Both the position numbers and the translations under genes were made by a program. 64,000 nt of DNA from Deferribacterales bacterium Deferri_01. GTDB taxonomy: Bacteria > Chrysiogenota > Deferribacteres > Deferribacterales > Geovibrionaceae. How positions within the stretch are numbered: position 1 is the first letter of the stretch; every line of letters begins with the position of its first letter. Positions 34,099 through 42,914 of the stretch are shown one piece after another. Under the pieces are notes generated by a model. The model saw only the letters and a list, made by a program, of their open reading frames with translations. It was not told the origin of the DNA and ran no database searches. The stretch spans positions 124,001-188,000 of the forward strand of contig LUZY01000013.1 in assembly GCA_001603805.1 (NCBI GenBank), read 5' to 3'.

Positions 34099-35421
34099 AT
34101 GGAAAAGAAAATTAATGTGGGCATCATCGGTTATGGAACCGTGGGCAAAGGCACTCTTGAAACTTTAAAGCATAATGTTAAAAGCACAGCCGTTAAAACG
34201 GGTCTGGATATTAACGTTAAAGCTGTTGCCGATCTCCGCATTAACGATTACACGAACGATACGCTTCTTCAGACAGTGCCGGTGCGAACGACTGACGCTA
34301 TGGATATAATAAACGACCCTGAAATAGATATAGTTGTGGAGCTTATCGGCGGATATGAAGTTGCCAAACGGTTCATACTTGAGGCTATTTCAAAGGGAAA
34401 ACATGTTGTTACTGCTAACAAGGCTCTCCTTGCTGTTTACGGAGCAGAGATCTTCAAAGCTGCTGAGGCTAAGGGAGTCACCATCGGCTTTGAAGCCAGT
34501 GTGGGCGGCGGTATCCCCATAGTCAATGTTCTCAAGGAAGACCTTGCCGCTAACCGTATCCTTGAGATAACAGGGATAATCAACGGCACGGCAAACTACA
34601 TCCTCTCCAAAATGGAGGACGAGGGCAAAGAATTTGACGAAGTTCTGAAAGAGGCTCAGGCTCTCGGTTATGCAGAAGCTGACCCGACATTTGATGTGGA
34701 AGGACACGATACTGCCCACAAGATAGCAATCCTTGCTTCCATAGGCTTTGCGACTCTCGTTCCTTTTGAGAAAGTATTTGTGGAAGGCATAACAAGCATC
34801 AAGCAGGTGGATATAGATTTCGCCAAAAAGCTCGGATGCAGAATAAAGCTTCTCGCAATAGCAAAAAGGCATGATGATGATATCGAAGTGCGGGTTCACC
34901 CCACTATGATACCTGCGACAGACCTCATGGCTCAGGTTAACGGTGTTTTCAATGCAATCAGCGTTAAAGGCAACAAAGTCGGCGATACCTTCCACTACGG
35001 ACGCGGCGCAGGCGGCGAGGCTACTTCGAGTGCTGTTGCCGGAGATATTATTGGTATAGCCAGAGATATAAACGCAGGTGCAGAACGCAGAGTTCCTGTT
35101 CTCGGATTTACAAAAGATCTTACATATTACTATCCCATAAGGGATATTAAAGAAATAGAGTCCAGCTTCTATCTCCGTTTTCTGGCGGTGGATGAACCAG
35201 GCTCACTCAGCAGGATAGCCAGTGTGCTTGCTAAATACGGCATAAGCATTTATCAGGCTATCCAGAGCTGCAGGCAGAACAGCGGCGAAACAGTGCCCCT
35301 TGTGTTCATGACTCACCTTACGGAAGGGAGCAAGGTTATGCACGCTGTAAACGAAATAAATAACCTTAATGTTGTCCGTGACAAAACAGTAGTAATACGT
35401 GTTGAAGGTCTGGAAGACTGA
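34099..35421 (+). CDS. hom: Homoserine dehydrogenase
   Basis: This 440-residue enzyme reduces aspartate semialdehyde to homoserine with NAD(P)H. It has an N-terminal Rossmann segment (GIIGYGTVGKGT), a catalytic domain (GIINGTANYILSKM near residue 160; ALGYAEADPTFDVEG near 193) and a C-terminal ACT domain (~350-428) for allosteric control, probably by threonine. CGGAGG lies six bases before the ATG at 34099; an upstream TTG is less likely. It is the first gene of an aspartate-family operon. Confidence 0.95.
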   Translation: MEKKINVGIIGYGTVGKGTLETLKHNVKSTAVKTGLDINVKAVADLRINDYTNDTLLQTVPVRTTDAMDIINDPEIDIVVELIGGYEVAKRFILEAISKGKHVVTANKALLAVYGAEIFKAAEAKGVTIGFEASVGGGIPIVNVLKEDLAANRILEITGIINGTANYILSKMEDEGKEFDEVLKEAQALGYAEADPTFDVEGHDTAHKIAILASIGFATLVPFEKVFVEGITSIKQVDIDFAKKLGCRIKLLAIAKRHDDDIEVRVHPTMIPATDLMAQVNGVFNAISVKGNKVGDTFHYGRGAGGEATSSAVAGDIIGIARDINAGAERRVPVLGFTKDLTYYYPIRDIKEIESSFYLRFLAVDEPGSLSRIASVLAKYGISIYQAIQSCRQNSGETVPLVFMTHLTEGSKVMHAVNEINNLNVVRDKTVVIRVEGLED

Positions 35422-35506
35422 ACGCTAACACCGGAGATACTCAGGTTCTGTTTCAGAGTACAGACTCCGTTAAAATGCGGACTTTAATAAAGAAGGCAGG
35501 TTTATA

Positions 35507-36679
35507 ATGAAATATCTTGTTCTGTTATGTGACGGAATGAGCGACCATAAAATCGATGAACTGGGCGGTAAAACTGTGATGCAGTACGCCGATACCTCAA
35601 ACTTTGACCTGATGGCTTCAGGCGGGGTATGCGGCTTCATACGCACAGCTCACGGCGGACTTTATCCCGGCAGCGATATATGCAACCTCTCCGTTATGGG
35701 GTATGACCCCTTTAAATACTACACAGGCAGAAGCCCGCTTGAAGCGGGTGCTATGGGCATATCCCTCGGTGAAAAGGATATGGCCTTCCGCTGCAATCTT
35801 GTCACACTCACTGATGACAGGCTTGTTATGGATGACTTCAGCGCTCATCACATATCTGGCGATACTGCAAAAAAAGCAATTGCCGCTCTGAATGAGCTTT
35901 TTAAGGATGACGGCGTTGAATTCTACGCAGGTGTCGGCTATCGCAATATAATGATAATCCGCAATGCGGACTTTGAGCTTAAAACTACTCCTCCGCACGA
36001 TATTATGGGGCAGGAAATAGAAAAATATCTTCCCACTGGCAAAGGTTCTGACAAAATCAATGCTATACTCACTAAGGCATCGGATATTTTTAAAGACAAT
36101 GCTTATGAGCGTGCAAATGCAATATGGCTCTGGGGAGAGGGCGGAAGACCTATGCTCCCTTCCTTTGAGGAAATGTACGGGCTTAAGGGCTCGGTTATCG
36201 CCGCTGTGGATCTTATCAAAGGTATTGGCACATTTGCAGGCATGAATATAATAAACGTTCCCGGTGCAACCGGATTCATAGACACTAACTTTGAAGGCAA
36301 AGCGGAATACGCAGTGAAAGCCTTTAATGACTCCGACTATGTTTTTCTCCATGTGGAAGCTCCTGACGAGGCCGGACACATGGGAAGCATTGAAGAAAAG
36401 GTGCGTGCAGTGGAAAATATAAACAGCAGAATGCTCCCCATACTGCTGGACGGTCTTCGTTCCTTCGGTGATTTCCGTATTCTGGTTACTCCCGATCACC
36501 CGACGCCCGTTAAAATCCGTACCCACGTTAATGAGCCTGTTCCGGCAATTATATACGGCTCAGGCGTGGAAGCCGACTCTAACAAAGCGTATAATGAGTT
36601 TATCAAGCCCTCCTTCTTCATGGAAGAAGGTTACAGAATAGCGCAGTATTTTCTGAAATCTGCCGTTATAAAGGGGTAA
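35507..36679 (+). CDS. apgM: ApgM-type phosphoglycerate mutase family protein; candidate homoserine kinase substitute
   Basis: This 390-residue protein belongs to the alkaline-phosphatase superfamily of archaeal-type cofactor-independent phosphoglycerate mutases (COG3635). The metal-binding DGM near residue 9, the serine nucleophile segment [14 protein letters not shown] near residue 64, the [12 protein letters not shown] block and TPDHPTP near residue 327 are all present. It lies between hom and lysC, 85 bases after hom. No thrB is visible in this operon. A subset of this family is annotated in comparative genomics as a functional analogue of homoserine kinase, and the operon context fits that better than glycolysis. 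Both activities remain possible. Confidence 0.85.
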   Translation: MKYLVLLCDGMSDHKIDELGGKTVMQYADTSNFDLMASGGVCGFIRTAHGGLYPGSDICNLSVMGYDPFKYYTGRSPLEAGAMGISLGEKDMAFRCNLVTLTDDRLVMDDFSAHHISGDTAKKAIAALNELFKDDGVEFYAGVGYRNIMIIRNADFELKTTPPHDIMGQEIEKYLPTGKGSDKINAILTKASDIFKDNAYERANAIWLWGEGGRPMLPSFEEMYGLKGSVIAAVDLIKGIGTFAGMNIINVPGATGFIDTNFEGKAEYAVKAFNDSDYVFLHVEAPDEAGHMGSIEEKVRAVENINSRMLPILLDGLRSFGDFRILVTPDHPTPVKIRTHVNEPVPAIIYGSGVEADSNKAYNEFIKPSFFMEEGYRIAQYFLKSAVIKG

Positions 36680-36690
36680 AGGAGGAGAAA

Positions 36691-37905
36691 GTGAGCCTTG
36701 TTGTGATGAAATTCGGTGGAACCAGTGTGGGCTCTATCGAACGAATTAAGAATGTCGCCAGAATTATTGCAAAAAAGAAGGATCAGGGGCATGACGTTGT
36801 TGTGACTTCCTCCGCCATGTCAGGCGAGACGGACAGACTGATCGGTCTTTTAAAGGAAATTGATAAGGACTACGATTTAAGAGAGTACGATGCCCTTGTT
36901 TCCACGGGCGAATCAGCAAGCTGCCCACTCGTTGCTCAGGCGCTTATTTCGATGGGCTATAAGGCTGTTTCTCTTTCAGGGATCCAGATAGGCATGGAAA
37001 CGGATCAGGCGCACTCCAAAGCCCGTATAATGAAAATTGACGGCTCAAGAATTAAAAAAGAACTCGCAGACGGTAAAATCTGCATAGTTGCAGGCTTTCA
37101 GGGCTTTAACCCTGTTACAAATGACATTGCGACACTGGGCAGAGGCGGTTCAGATACCTCTGCAGTGGCAATTGCAGCTGCAATTAAGGCTGATGTCTGC
37201 GAAATATATACAGATGTTGACGGGATATACACCGGCGACCCCAGAATTGTGAGAAAAGCTAAAAAGCTTGATAAAATCAGCTATGACGAAATGCTTGAAC
37301 TTGCCTCCCTCGGCGCAAAGGTGCTTCAGTCCAGAAGCGTTGAGTTCGGCATGAACTATAATGTTGACATAATGGTGCTTTCATCCCTTGAAGACAAACC
37401 CGGAACTTTGGTTACTAAGGAGGACGACGAAATGGAGCAGGTAGTAGTAAGAGGCGTAGCAAGCGATAAAAATCAGGCTAAAATTACAATAAAAAGCGTG
37501 CCGGACAGACCCGGTATCGCTGCAACTATATTCACAAGACTTGCAAAAGAGGCAATAAATGTTGACGTTATAATCCAGAACGTCAGCACGGAAGGAAACA
37601 CTGATCTTTCCTTCACTGTATCTAAAACCGACCTTAGCCGTTCGCTCACGGTTTGCAGAGACACTGCAAAAGAGATAGGAGCGAAGGAGGTTCTGGCGGA
37701 CGAAGACATCGCAAAGGTTTCCATAGTGGGAGTCGGCATGAGAAGTCATGCAGGCGTAGCCGCTAAGATGTTTGAAGTCCTCGCCGCAAACAGCATTAAC
37801 ATACAGATGATTACCACAAGCGAAATAAAGGTATCATGCGTTGTTGATGAAAAATTTGCGGAACTCGCAGTTAGAGTTCTCCACGAGGCTTTTGTAGAGG
37901 ATTAG
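36691..37905 (+). CDS. lysC: Aspartokinase
   Basis: This 404-residue enzyme phosphorylates aspartate, the first step to lysine, threonine, methionine and isoleucine. It has the amino-acid kinase N-terminus ([10 protein letters not shown]), a catalytic domain to ~250 ([13 protein letters not shown] near residue 150; [14 protein letters not shown] near 171) and two C-terminal ACT repeats (~265-400) for feedback inhibition. It starts at GTG 36691 after AGGAGGAGA, 11 bases behind apgM. It is a monofunctional single-chain type like the alpha subunit of Bacillus aspartokinase II; an internal start giving a separate beta subunit is possible (GAGGAC...ATG near 37432). Confidence 0.95.
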   Translation: MSLVVMKFGGTSVGSIERIKNVARIIAKKKDQGHDVVVTSSAMSGETDRLIGLLKEIDKDYDLREYDALVSTGESASCPLVAQALISMGYKAVSLSGIQIGMETDQAHSKARIMKIDGSRIKKELADGKICIVAGFQGFNPVTNDIATLGRGGSDTSAVAIAAAIKADVCEIYTDVDGIYTGDPRIVRKAKKLDKISYDEMLELASLGAKVLQSRSVEFGMNYNVDIMVLSSLEDKPGTLVTKEDDEMEQVVVRGVASDKNQAKITIKSVPDRPGIAATIFTRLAKEAINVDVIIQNVSTEGNTDLSFTVSKTDLSRSLTVCRDTAKEIGAKEVLADEDIAKVSIVGVGMRSHAGVAAKMFEVLAANSINIQMITTSEIKVSCVVDEKFAELAVRVLHEAFVED

Positions 37906-37906
37906 A

Positions 37907-39484
37907 ATGACTAAAGTCGATATATATGACACCCTCCTGAGGGATGGAACTCAGGCTGAGGATGTCAACTTCACGGTTAAGGATAAGGTAAAGCTCGCTG
38001 AAGCTTTCTGCGATTTTGGAATACGGTTTATAGAAGGCGGATGGCCCGGCTCGAACCCAAGAGATATTGAGTTCTTCAAGGCTATTAAGAAATCTTCTGC
38101 ACCTATTGACTGTATTGCCGCTTTCGGCAGCACCAGAAGAGCAAAAAGAAGCTGCGAGACAGATGAAAACCTTCAGGCTCTCCTTGAGGCAGAGGTTCCT
38201 AACCTGACTATTTTCGGGAAAACATGGGATCTGCACGTTAGAGAGGCTCTGAAGCTTTCTCTGGATGAAAACCTTGATCTTATCCACAGCTCCGTGAGCT
38301 ATCTCAAGAGCAAGGTAGACAGAGTGTTTTATGATGCGGAACATTTCTTTGACGGCTATAAAGCCAACAGGGAATACGCCATAAAGACACTTCTCGCCGC
38401 TAAGGATGCGGGAGCAAACTGCCTTGTTCTCTGTGATACCAACGGCGGAACTATGCCGGACAGCCTGGTGGAGATCATCGAAGATGTTAAAAAACATGTC
38501 GGCGATTATCCGCTGGGCATACACTGCCATAACGACAGTGACTGCGCTGTTGCCAACTCAACCCTTGCGGTTAAGCACGGCATCACGCAGGTTCAGGGAA
38601 CAATGAACGGATACGGTGAAAGGTGCGGGAATGCAAACCTTGCATCGGTTATTCCCAACTTACAGCTTAAATACGGTTTCGAGTGTGTTCCGGCGGAAAA
38701 CCTCAAAAGATTGAGAGTGCTTTCCCGCCTTGTAAATGAACTCGGTAACCTTAAGCATAACATCCATCAGCCATATGTAGGGCGTTCTGCCTTTGCTCAC
38801 AAGGGTGGGGTGCATGTAAGTGCTATTATGAAAAACTCACGCACTTACGAACACATAGAGCCGGAGCAGGTGGGCAATACCCAGCGTGTTCTGGTTTCCG
38901 ACCTTTCAGGCAAAAGCAACCTCATATACAAGGCTAAAGACTTCGGGCTTGATATAGACAGCAATGACCCTGCTATAACCGAAGTTGTAGAAAAGCTGAA
39001 AGAGCTTGAAAACAAAGGCTTCCAGTATGAAGGCGCAGAGGCTTCCTTTGAGCTTCTTCTGCGTAAGGCTATGGGCGGTTTTGAGCCTTTTTTTGACTCT
39101 CTGAATTTCAGAGTTATAGATGAAATGAGAGAGGAAGAGGGCAGCACCATGGCGGAAGCCACTGTGATGATTGAGGTTCAGGGCGAAACAGAACACACGG
39201 CAGCTACCGGTAACGGTCCTGTTAACGCTTTAGACAATGCAATCAGAAAGGCTCTTTCCAGATTTTACCCTAACTTAAACGGCATGACCCTTGCTGATTA
39301 TAAAGTACGCATCCTCACCACCGGAACAGGTACACAGGCTCTTACCAGAGTGCTTATCGAGTCCAAGGATGATACGGACACATGGGGTACTGTCGGAGTT
39401 GCTCACAACATTATTGAGGCGAGCTATCAGGCGCTGATCGACTCCATAGAATATAAACTTCTTAAAGACAGGGAGAATGCGTAA
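37907..39484 (+). CDS. cimA: (R)-citramalate synthase
   Basis: This 525-residue enzyme of the alpha-isopropylmalate/homocitrate synthase family condenses pyruvate and acetyl-CoA to citramalate for isoleucine synthesis. It has the DRE-TIM start [13 protein letters not shown], the HCHND metal site near residue 205, a [12 protein letters not shown] segment and a C-terminal LeuA-type regulatory domain (~385-520). The DGTQAE variant and the long linker fit the CimA type rather than LeuA. It begins one base after lysC and is the last gene of the operon. It links threonine-pathway genes with a threonine-independent route to 2-oxobutanoate. Confidence 0.9.
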   Translation: MTKVDIYDTLLRDGTQAEDVNFTVKDKVKLAEAFCDFGIRFIEGGWPGSNPRDIEFFKAIKKSSAPIDCIAAFGSTRRAKRSCETDENLQALLEAEVPNLTIFGKTWDLHVREALKLSLDENLDLIHSSVSYLKSKVDRVFYDAEHFFDGYKANREYAIKTLLAAKDAGANCLVLCDTNGGTMPDSLVEIIEDVKKHVGDYPLGIHCHNDSDCAVANSTLAVKHGITQVQGTMNGYGERCGNANLASVIPNLQLKYGFECVPAENLKRLRVLSRLVNELGNLKHNIHQPYVGRSAFAHKGGVHVSAIMKNSRTYEHIEPEQVGNTQRVLVSDLSGKSNLIYKAKDFGLDIDSNDPAITEVVEKLKELENKGFQYEGAEASFELLLRKAMGGFEPFFDSLNFRVIDEMREEEGSTMAEATVMIEVQGETEHTAATGNGPVNALDNAIRKALSRFYPNLNGMTLADYKVRILTTGTGTQALTRVLIESKDDTDTWGTVGVAHNIIEASYQALIDSIEYKLLKDRENA

Positions 39485-39489
39485 AACAC

Positions 39490-39517
39490 TTGAAACTTGA
39501 ATTTTTTGCTGTATAAT
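39490..39517 (+). promoter_or_regulatory. Sigma-70 promoter of a predicted small RNA
   Basis: TTGAAA (39490-39495) and a perfect TATAAT (39512-39517) are separated by 16 bases, starting six bases after the cimA stop. The predicted start is near 39524. No start codon with ribosome binding site follows before the terminator. Confidence 0.65.
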
Positions 39518-39521
39518 AGCA

Positions 39522-39623
39522 TTGTTAAGTTAGTAACAAGTAAAAGTTAAATAGAATCTTGCCCGGCTATCTCTATGCTTTATCCCTCCTCCCCCCTTAA
39601 AGCATATAGCCGGGATTTTTTTT
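39522..39623 (+). ncRNA. Predicted ~100-nt small RNA with C-rich terminator loop
   Basis: Between the promoter and the T-run there is a short hairpin (TTGTTA 39522-39527 / TAACAA 39534-39539), a single-stranded A-rich linker, and a long terminator stem-loop. No coding frame with a ribosome binding site is seen. The 15-base loop of the terminator (39583-39597) is almost pure C and U (TCCCTCCTCCCCCC) and would pair with GGAGG-type ribosome binding sites. It could act as an antisense regulator of translation. No known RNA family is recognised. Confidence 0.55.
39562..39623 (+). terminator. Intrinsic terminator with two-part stem
   Basis: CCCGGCTAT (39562-39570) pairs with ATAGCCGGG (39606-39614), and ATGCTTTA (39575-39582) with TAAAGCAT (39598-39605), with a four-base bulge on the 5' side. 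Eight T residues follow (39616-39623). It would also end read-through from cimA. Confidence 0.88.
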
Positions 39624-39719
39624 CTCCGCTTTCAATCAATCCGTGGCAATTTACTCTCTTAGGGTGTATTTTCTTATCATAAGACAATAAAGTGTGATTT
39701 AACTTTAAGGAGGTTTCAA

Positions 39720-40001
39720 ATGGACGAACTTAAAGACTTTTTTTATGCAGGTCTCGGTGCTGCACTTACTGCAAAGGAAAGAATGGAAAAAGACCTTGAA
39801 GAGCTGAAAGAAAAAGGTAAAGGCGGCAAAGAAGAATTTAAACAAAAATATGAGGAAGCTAAAGCTAAAGCCAAAGCTTTTGAAGAAGAATTCGATAAAA
39901 AACTGAAAGAAAAGGTAAAAAATATCCTCTCCGAAATAGGCGTTGCTACCAAGGAGGATTTGGCAGAGCTTAAAAAGCTTATTGAAGAGAAGAATAAGTG
40001 A
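39720..40001 (+). CDS. Phasin-like coiled-coil protein
   Basis: This 93-residue protein is highly charged (Lys/Glu-rich) and consists of one long coiled-coil helix, with a short hydrophobic N-terminus (DFFYAGLGAALTAKE) and a C-terminal segment (IGVATKEDLAELKKLIEE) like that of phasin/PHA regulator-type small proteins. AAGGAGG precedes the ATG. It overlaps the ABC1 kinase gene by four bases, so the two are translationally coupled. In this superfamily such pairs with UbiB-like kinases recur, but no polyhydroxyalkanoate genes are present here, so a PHA granule role is unproven. Confidence 0.75.
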   Translation: MDELKDFFYAGLGAALTAKERMEKDLEELKEKGKGGKEEFKQKYEEAKAKAKAFEEEFDKKLKEKVKNILSEIGVATKEDLAELKKLIEEKNK

Positions 40002-41557
40002 AATCAGGTTTTTTAAGCCTGTATTCCCCGGTGAGAATCTACCGTGTGTTCATGGTTCTTCTCACCGTTTTTCTTATTATAAAGGACAGAAAAAGTTTTC
40101 TGCTGATGAAGCCTCTTAACCCAAAGAGGCTGAAACACTATATTTATGCACTGGGTGCAAGTTTTATCAAGCTGGCACAGGTTCTGGCCACCAGAGCAGA
40201 TTTTTTCACGGAAGACTACCTTGAAGAGCTTCGGGATCTTCATGACGATATCCCGAAAATGAGCGAAAAGGACTTCTGCGCTGTTTATAAAAAAGCCTTT
40301 GGCGAGAAGAAACACTTTACAACATTTCTTGACGCCCCCATTGCCAGTGCATCCATAGGGCAGGTTCACCACGCAGTGCTTACTGACGGAACAGAGGTTG
40401 CCGTAAAACTGAGAAGGCTTAATATAGAGAAGGTTGTGAATGCGGATATCCGTATTTTGAGTTTCTTTAACAGGCTTTTTAAACCTTTGTTCTCTGAATA
40501 TACAAAAAACTCCGTAGAAGCTGTTATCGCTGAATTTACAGATATGATCCGCAAAGAGGTTGATCTCTATACAGAACTTCTTAATCTGAAAAAATTTATA
40601 ACAATGTATCCTGACAGCGGAATCAGATTCCCAAAACCTTATGAAAAATACTGTTCCTCTGATGCTCTTGTGATGAGTTTTGAGCATGGGTACAGATTTG
40701 ATGACAAAAAAGTTCTTGCACGCCTGAATATCAGCATAAAAGACATAATGGGCAAGCTGATTTATTTTTATACGCAACAGATGCTTGTTAAAGGCTTTTT
40801 CCATGCTGATCCGCATCCCGGCAACCTTTTGGTGACAGCGGAAGGGGAGCTTATCCTTCTTGATTTCGGCATGGTAAAAAGAATCAGTGAATACACCAGA
40901 AGATCAATAATAGAGCTTATTAAATCCGCAAATGAAAGGGACTTTGAAACATATGTGCGTGCATGTAAAAAGCTGGGCATTATTGCTGCAGATGCCCCTG
41001 ATGCCTTGCTTCAGGATGCGGCGGAAAGGATGTTTAACATTTTTTCTGATGATACGCTAGATGCAAAAAGTATGCAGGTGCTTGCTTTTGAGGTTCTTAA
41101 CACTGTTAAAGATATGCCGTTTAAGCTTCCGCAGGAGGCTATCTACATAATGCGTGTCAGCTCAATAATAGAAGGGCTTGGGACAACATACATAAGTAAC
41201 TTCAATGGCATAAAGGATATTCTGCCGATTCTGAAAGAAAATCTGCCAAAAGCCCTTGGATTGGATGAACGAATATTTGATCAAATAAAGGGTGAAGTCA
41301 TGGAATTACCCATGACGTTTAAGAAAATCAAGAAAATTATCAACAGCATGAGCGATGATTCTCTTGAAATAAAGCTCTCAAGGGAGAGTATAGACTATAT
41401 AAGAGAACGTTCCCGCATATATTACCGTCCGCTCGCTTATGGTATTCTAACTATGATTACAGGCTTTTTTATTGTGTTTTTGGGTTTTGAACACAGTCCG
41501 CTCATCGGCAGTATTGTATTCGGTGCAGGGCTGGTTAAGGTTATCTTTACTATTTAA
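39998..41557 (+). CDS. ABC1/UbiB-family atypical kinase
   Basis: This 519-residue protein has the ABC1/AarF/UbiB fold: the KxGQ-like element (here SFIKLAQVLATRAD near residue 50), an Ala-rich loop (PIASASIGQVH near residue 115) in place of the glycine loop, the VIB lysine in EVAVKLRR, and the FHADPHPGNL and LLDFGMV catalytic segments near residues 267-293. Two C-terminal hydrophobic helices (~475-515) anchor it in the membrane. Family members support quinone synthesis or lipid homeostasis through ATPase activity. It starts at GTG 39998, overlapping the phasin-like gene. Confidence 0.88.
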   Translation: MKSGFLSLYSPVRIYRVFMVLLTVFLIIKDRKSFLLMKPLNPKRLKHYIYALGASFIKLAQVLATRADFFTEDYLEELRDLHDDIPKMSEKDFCAVYKKAFGEKKHFTTFLDAPIASASIGQVHHAVLTDGTEVAVKLRRLNIEKVVNADIRILSFFNRLFKPLFSEYTKNSVEAVIAEFTDMIRKEVDLYTELLNLKKFITMYPDSGIRFPKPYEKYCSSDALVMSFEHGYRFDDKKVLARLNISIKDIMGKLIYFYTQQMLVKGFFHADPHPGNLLVTAEGELILLDFGMVKRISEYTRRSIIELIKSANERDFETYVRACKKLGIIAADAPDALLQDAAERMFNIFSDDTLDAKSMQVLAFEVLNTVKDMPFKLPQEAIYIMRVSSIIEGLGTTYISNFNGIKDILPILKENLPKALGLDERIFDQIKGEVMELPMTFKKIKKIINSMSDDSLEIKLSRESIDYIRERSRIYYRPLAYGILTMITGFFIVFLGFEHSPLIGSIVFGAGLVKVIFTI

Positions 41558-41597
41558 AAATCTTTGCCTTTCTTTACATTCATTTTTTACTGTTTTC

Positions 41598-41625
41598 TTG
41601 AAATAAAATAACAGTGTGCTATAAT
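41598..41625 (+). promoter_or_regulatory. Sigma-70 promoter
   Basis: TTGAAA (41598-41603) and a perfect TATAAT (41620-41625) are 16 bases apart. Just after the predicted start (~41632) a mini-hairpin GCAC-TTGCG-GTGC precedes six T residues (to ~41660), which could attenuate transcription into the small gene at 41695. Confidence 0.6.
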
Positions 41626-41694
41626 ATTAATCATAAGCGCTGCACTTGCGGTGCTTTTTTATTACATGCTTTTAAAATATACGGTGGTTGCCAA

Positions 41695-41967
41695 ATGGAA
41701 CAGAACAGTGTTTTTGAAAAATTGAAATCAGCAGTAATAAAAGCGCAGAATGAGCTTGATCTGCCTGATTATATTGCGGACTCTGTTATGGAGATAGCTT
41801 CAAGACCTACATTCTTTGCATCTAAAACCAATATAGTTTCTGATTTGGCTGATATGGTTCTGGACTATCACACCTATGCAGAAGCCTGCTGTGAAAGGCT
41901 GGGAGCATCTGCCAGCGATATTCAGTATGTTGTAGATTACATAAAGTCGAGTGTAAGAGGCAGTTAG
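41695..41967 (+). CDS. Small hypothetical protein, helical
   Basis: This 90-residue soluble protein is predicted to be all alpha-helical, with a conserved-looking acidic and aromatic core (LADMVLDYHTYAEACCERL). GGTGG precedes the ATG at 41695. A longer frame to 41614 runs through the promoter leader and is rejected. No family is recognised. It converges with the hydrolase gene, overlapping it by four bases. Confidence 0.6.
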   Translation: MEQNSVFEKLKSAVIKAQNELDLPDYIADSVMEIASRPTFFASKTNIVSDLADMVLDYHTYAEACCERLGASASDIQYVVDYIKSSVRGS

Positions 41968-42788
41968 ACAAATTCTGTAAGCCCTGCTTTCGTCATTATC
42001 ACAGATTCGCCCAGAGAGTTTCTGATTTTGAAAAAAGCGTCAATACCTGTGCAATGTCCTGTCAGGATGTTATCTATTTTTTTAGGTTTCAGGTATTCTG
42101 CAACCGAAGAGATCTGGTTTCCTTCTGCTCTGAAAAGATGGAACCCTCCTACAAGGGAGCGTATTCTCAAGCCGGGGAACAGCCTTTCAGTGTGTTCAAC
42201 TATGTTGGTTATTCCGCAGTGAGAACAACCTGTGACTATTACTAAAGCATCCTCGTCAATGAACGCAAGAAACAGCTCATCATCAAATGGATCTTTCTTA
42301 AACTCTCCGTCTGACTCAACAAACAGATTCTGATCCGCTGAAAATTCAGTATATCTGGGTATGTCACCGCAGAGGAAAACATTTTCTGCTATTTCGGTTT
42401 TTCCTTTTATTTTGGTTATGTTGTAGAGGTTTTTCAGTTCATTCTCTGTTGAATCAAAGCCTATGAAGCTGAAGGAACCGTCAACATTTCTTTTCATGTG
42501 TCTGTTGAATACATTATGATGAGCGTACAGACTGTCTGCCAGAGCAGCGCCTTTCTTCATAGCTTGGATGAGACCGCCTGTGTGATCGTAATGTCCGTGG
42601 GTTATCACTGCAATGTCAAATTTTTCTTTCATACCCAGAGCATCCATGTTATGTGCCAGCGCCATTCCTTGTCCTGTATCGAGAAGGATGCGCTTGCCGG
42701 CGGCCTCAATAGCACAGGAAAAGCCGTGTTCGGAGCAGAGATTCATCGTGTCTGTATAGTTGTCGGCAAGAATCGTGATTTTTATCAT
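41964..42788 (-). CDS. Metallo-beta-lactamase-fold hydrolase
   Basis: This 274-residue MBL-fold protein has the two-metal motif THGHYDHTGG near residue 61, a conserved LLDTGQG segment near 36, and further ligands in GCSHCGITN (near 191) and GFHL (near 217). This pattern matches the subgroup that includes the ribofuranosylaminobenzene 5'-phosphate synthase-type proteins of archaea and anaerobes; in bacteria the substrate is unknown. It is monocistronic, on the minus strand. Confidence 0.85.
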   Translation of the reverse strand: MIKITILADNYTDTMNLCSEHGFSCAIEAAGKRILLDTGQGMALAHNMDALGMKEKFDIAVITHGHYDHTGGLIQAMKKGAALADSLYAHHNVFNRHMKRNVDGSFSFIGFDSTENELKNLYNITKIKGKTEIAENVFLCGDIPRYTEFSADQNLFVESDGEFKKDPFDDELFLAFIDEDALVIVTGCSHCGITNIVEHTERLFPGLRIRSLVGGFHLFRAEGNQISSVAEYLKPKKIDNILTGHCTGIDAFFKIRNSLGESVIMTKAGLTEFV

Positions 42789-42854
42789 ATTAAACTATAG
42801 CTTATTTTTCATTCATGGCAAAGGGGAAGGGCAGGGTGTAGGTTTAAATTATCA

Positions 42855-42884
42855 TAAAAAAAGAGCGCCCTGAAATCAGGGCGC
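42855..42884 (-). terminator. Intrinsic terminator of glnA
   Basis: GCGCCCTGA (42865-42873) pairs with TCAGGGCGC (42876-42884). On the minus strand the stem is followed by CTCTTTTTTT. Confidence 0.88.
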
Positions 42885-42914
42885 CCCGTGAAAAGTCTTG
42901 CGGAAGTTGACTTT

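Noticed and set aside
35618-36526. Open frame of ~300 codons on the minus strand
   Set aside because: It is antisense to apgM, which has all family motifs; the antisense product has no recognisable features.
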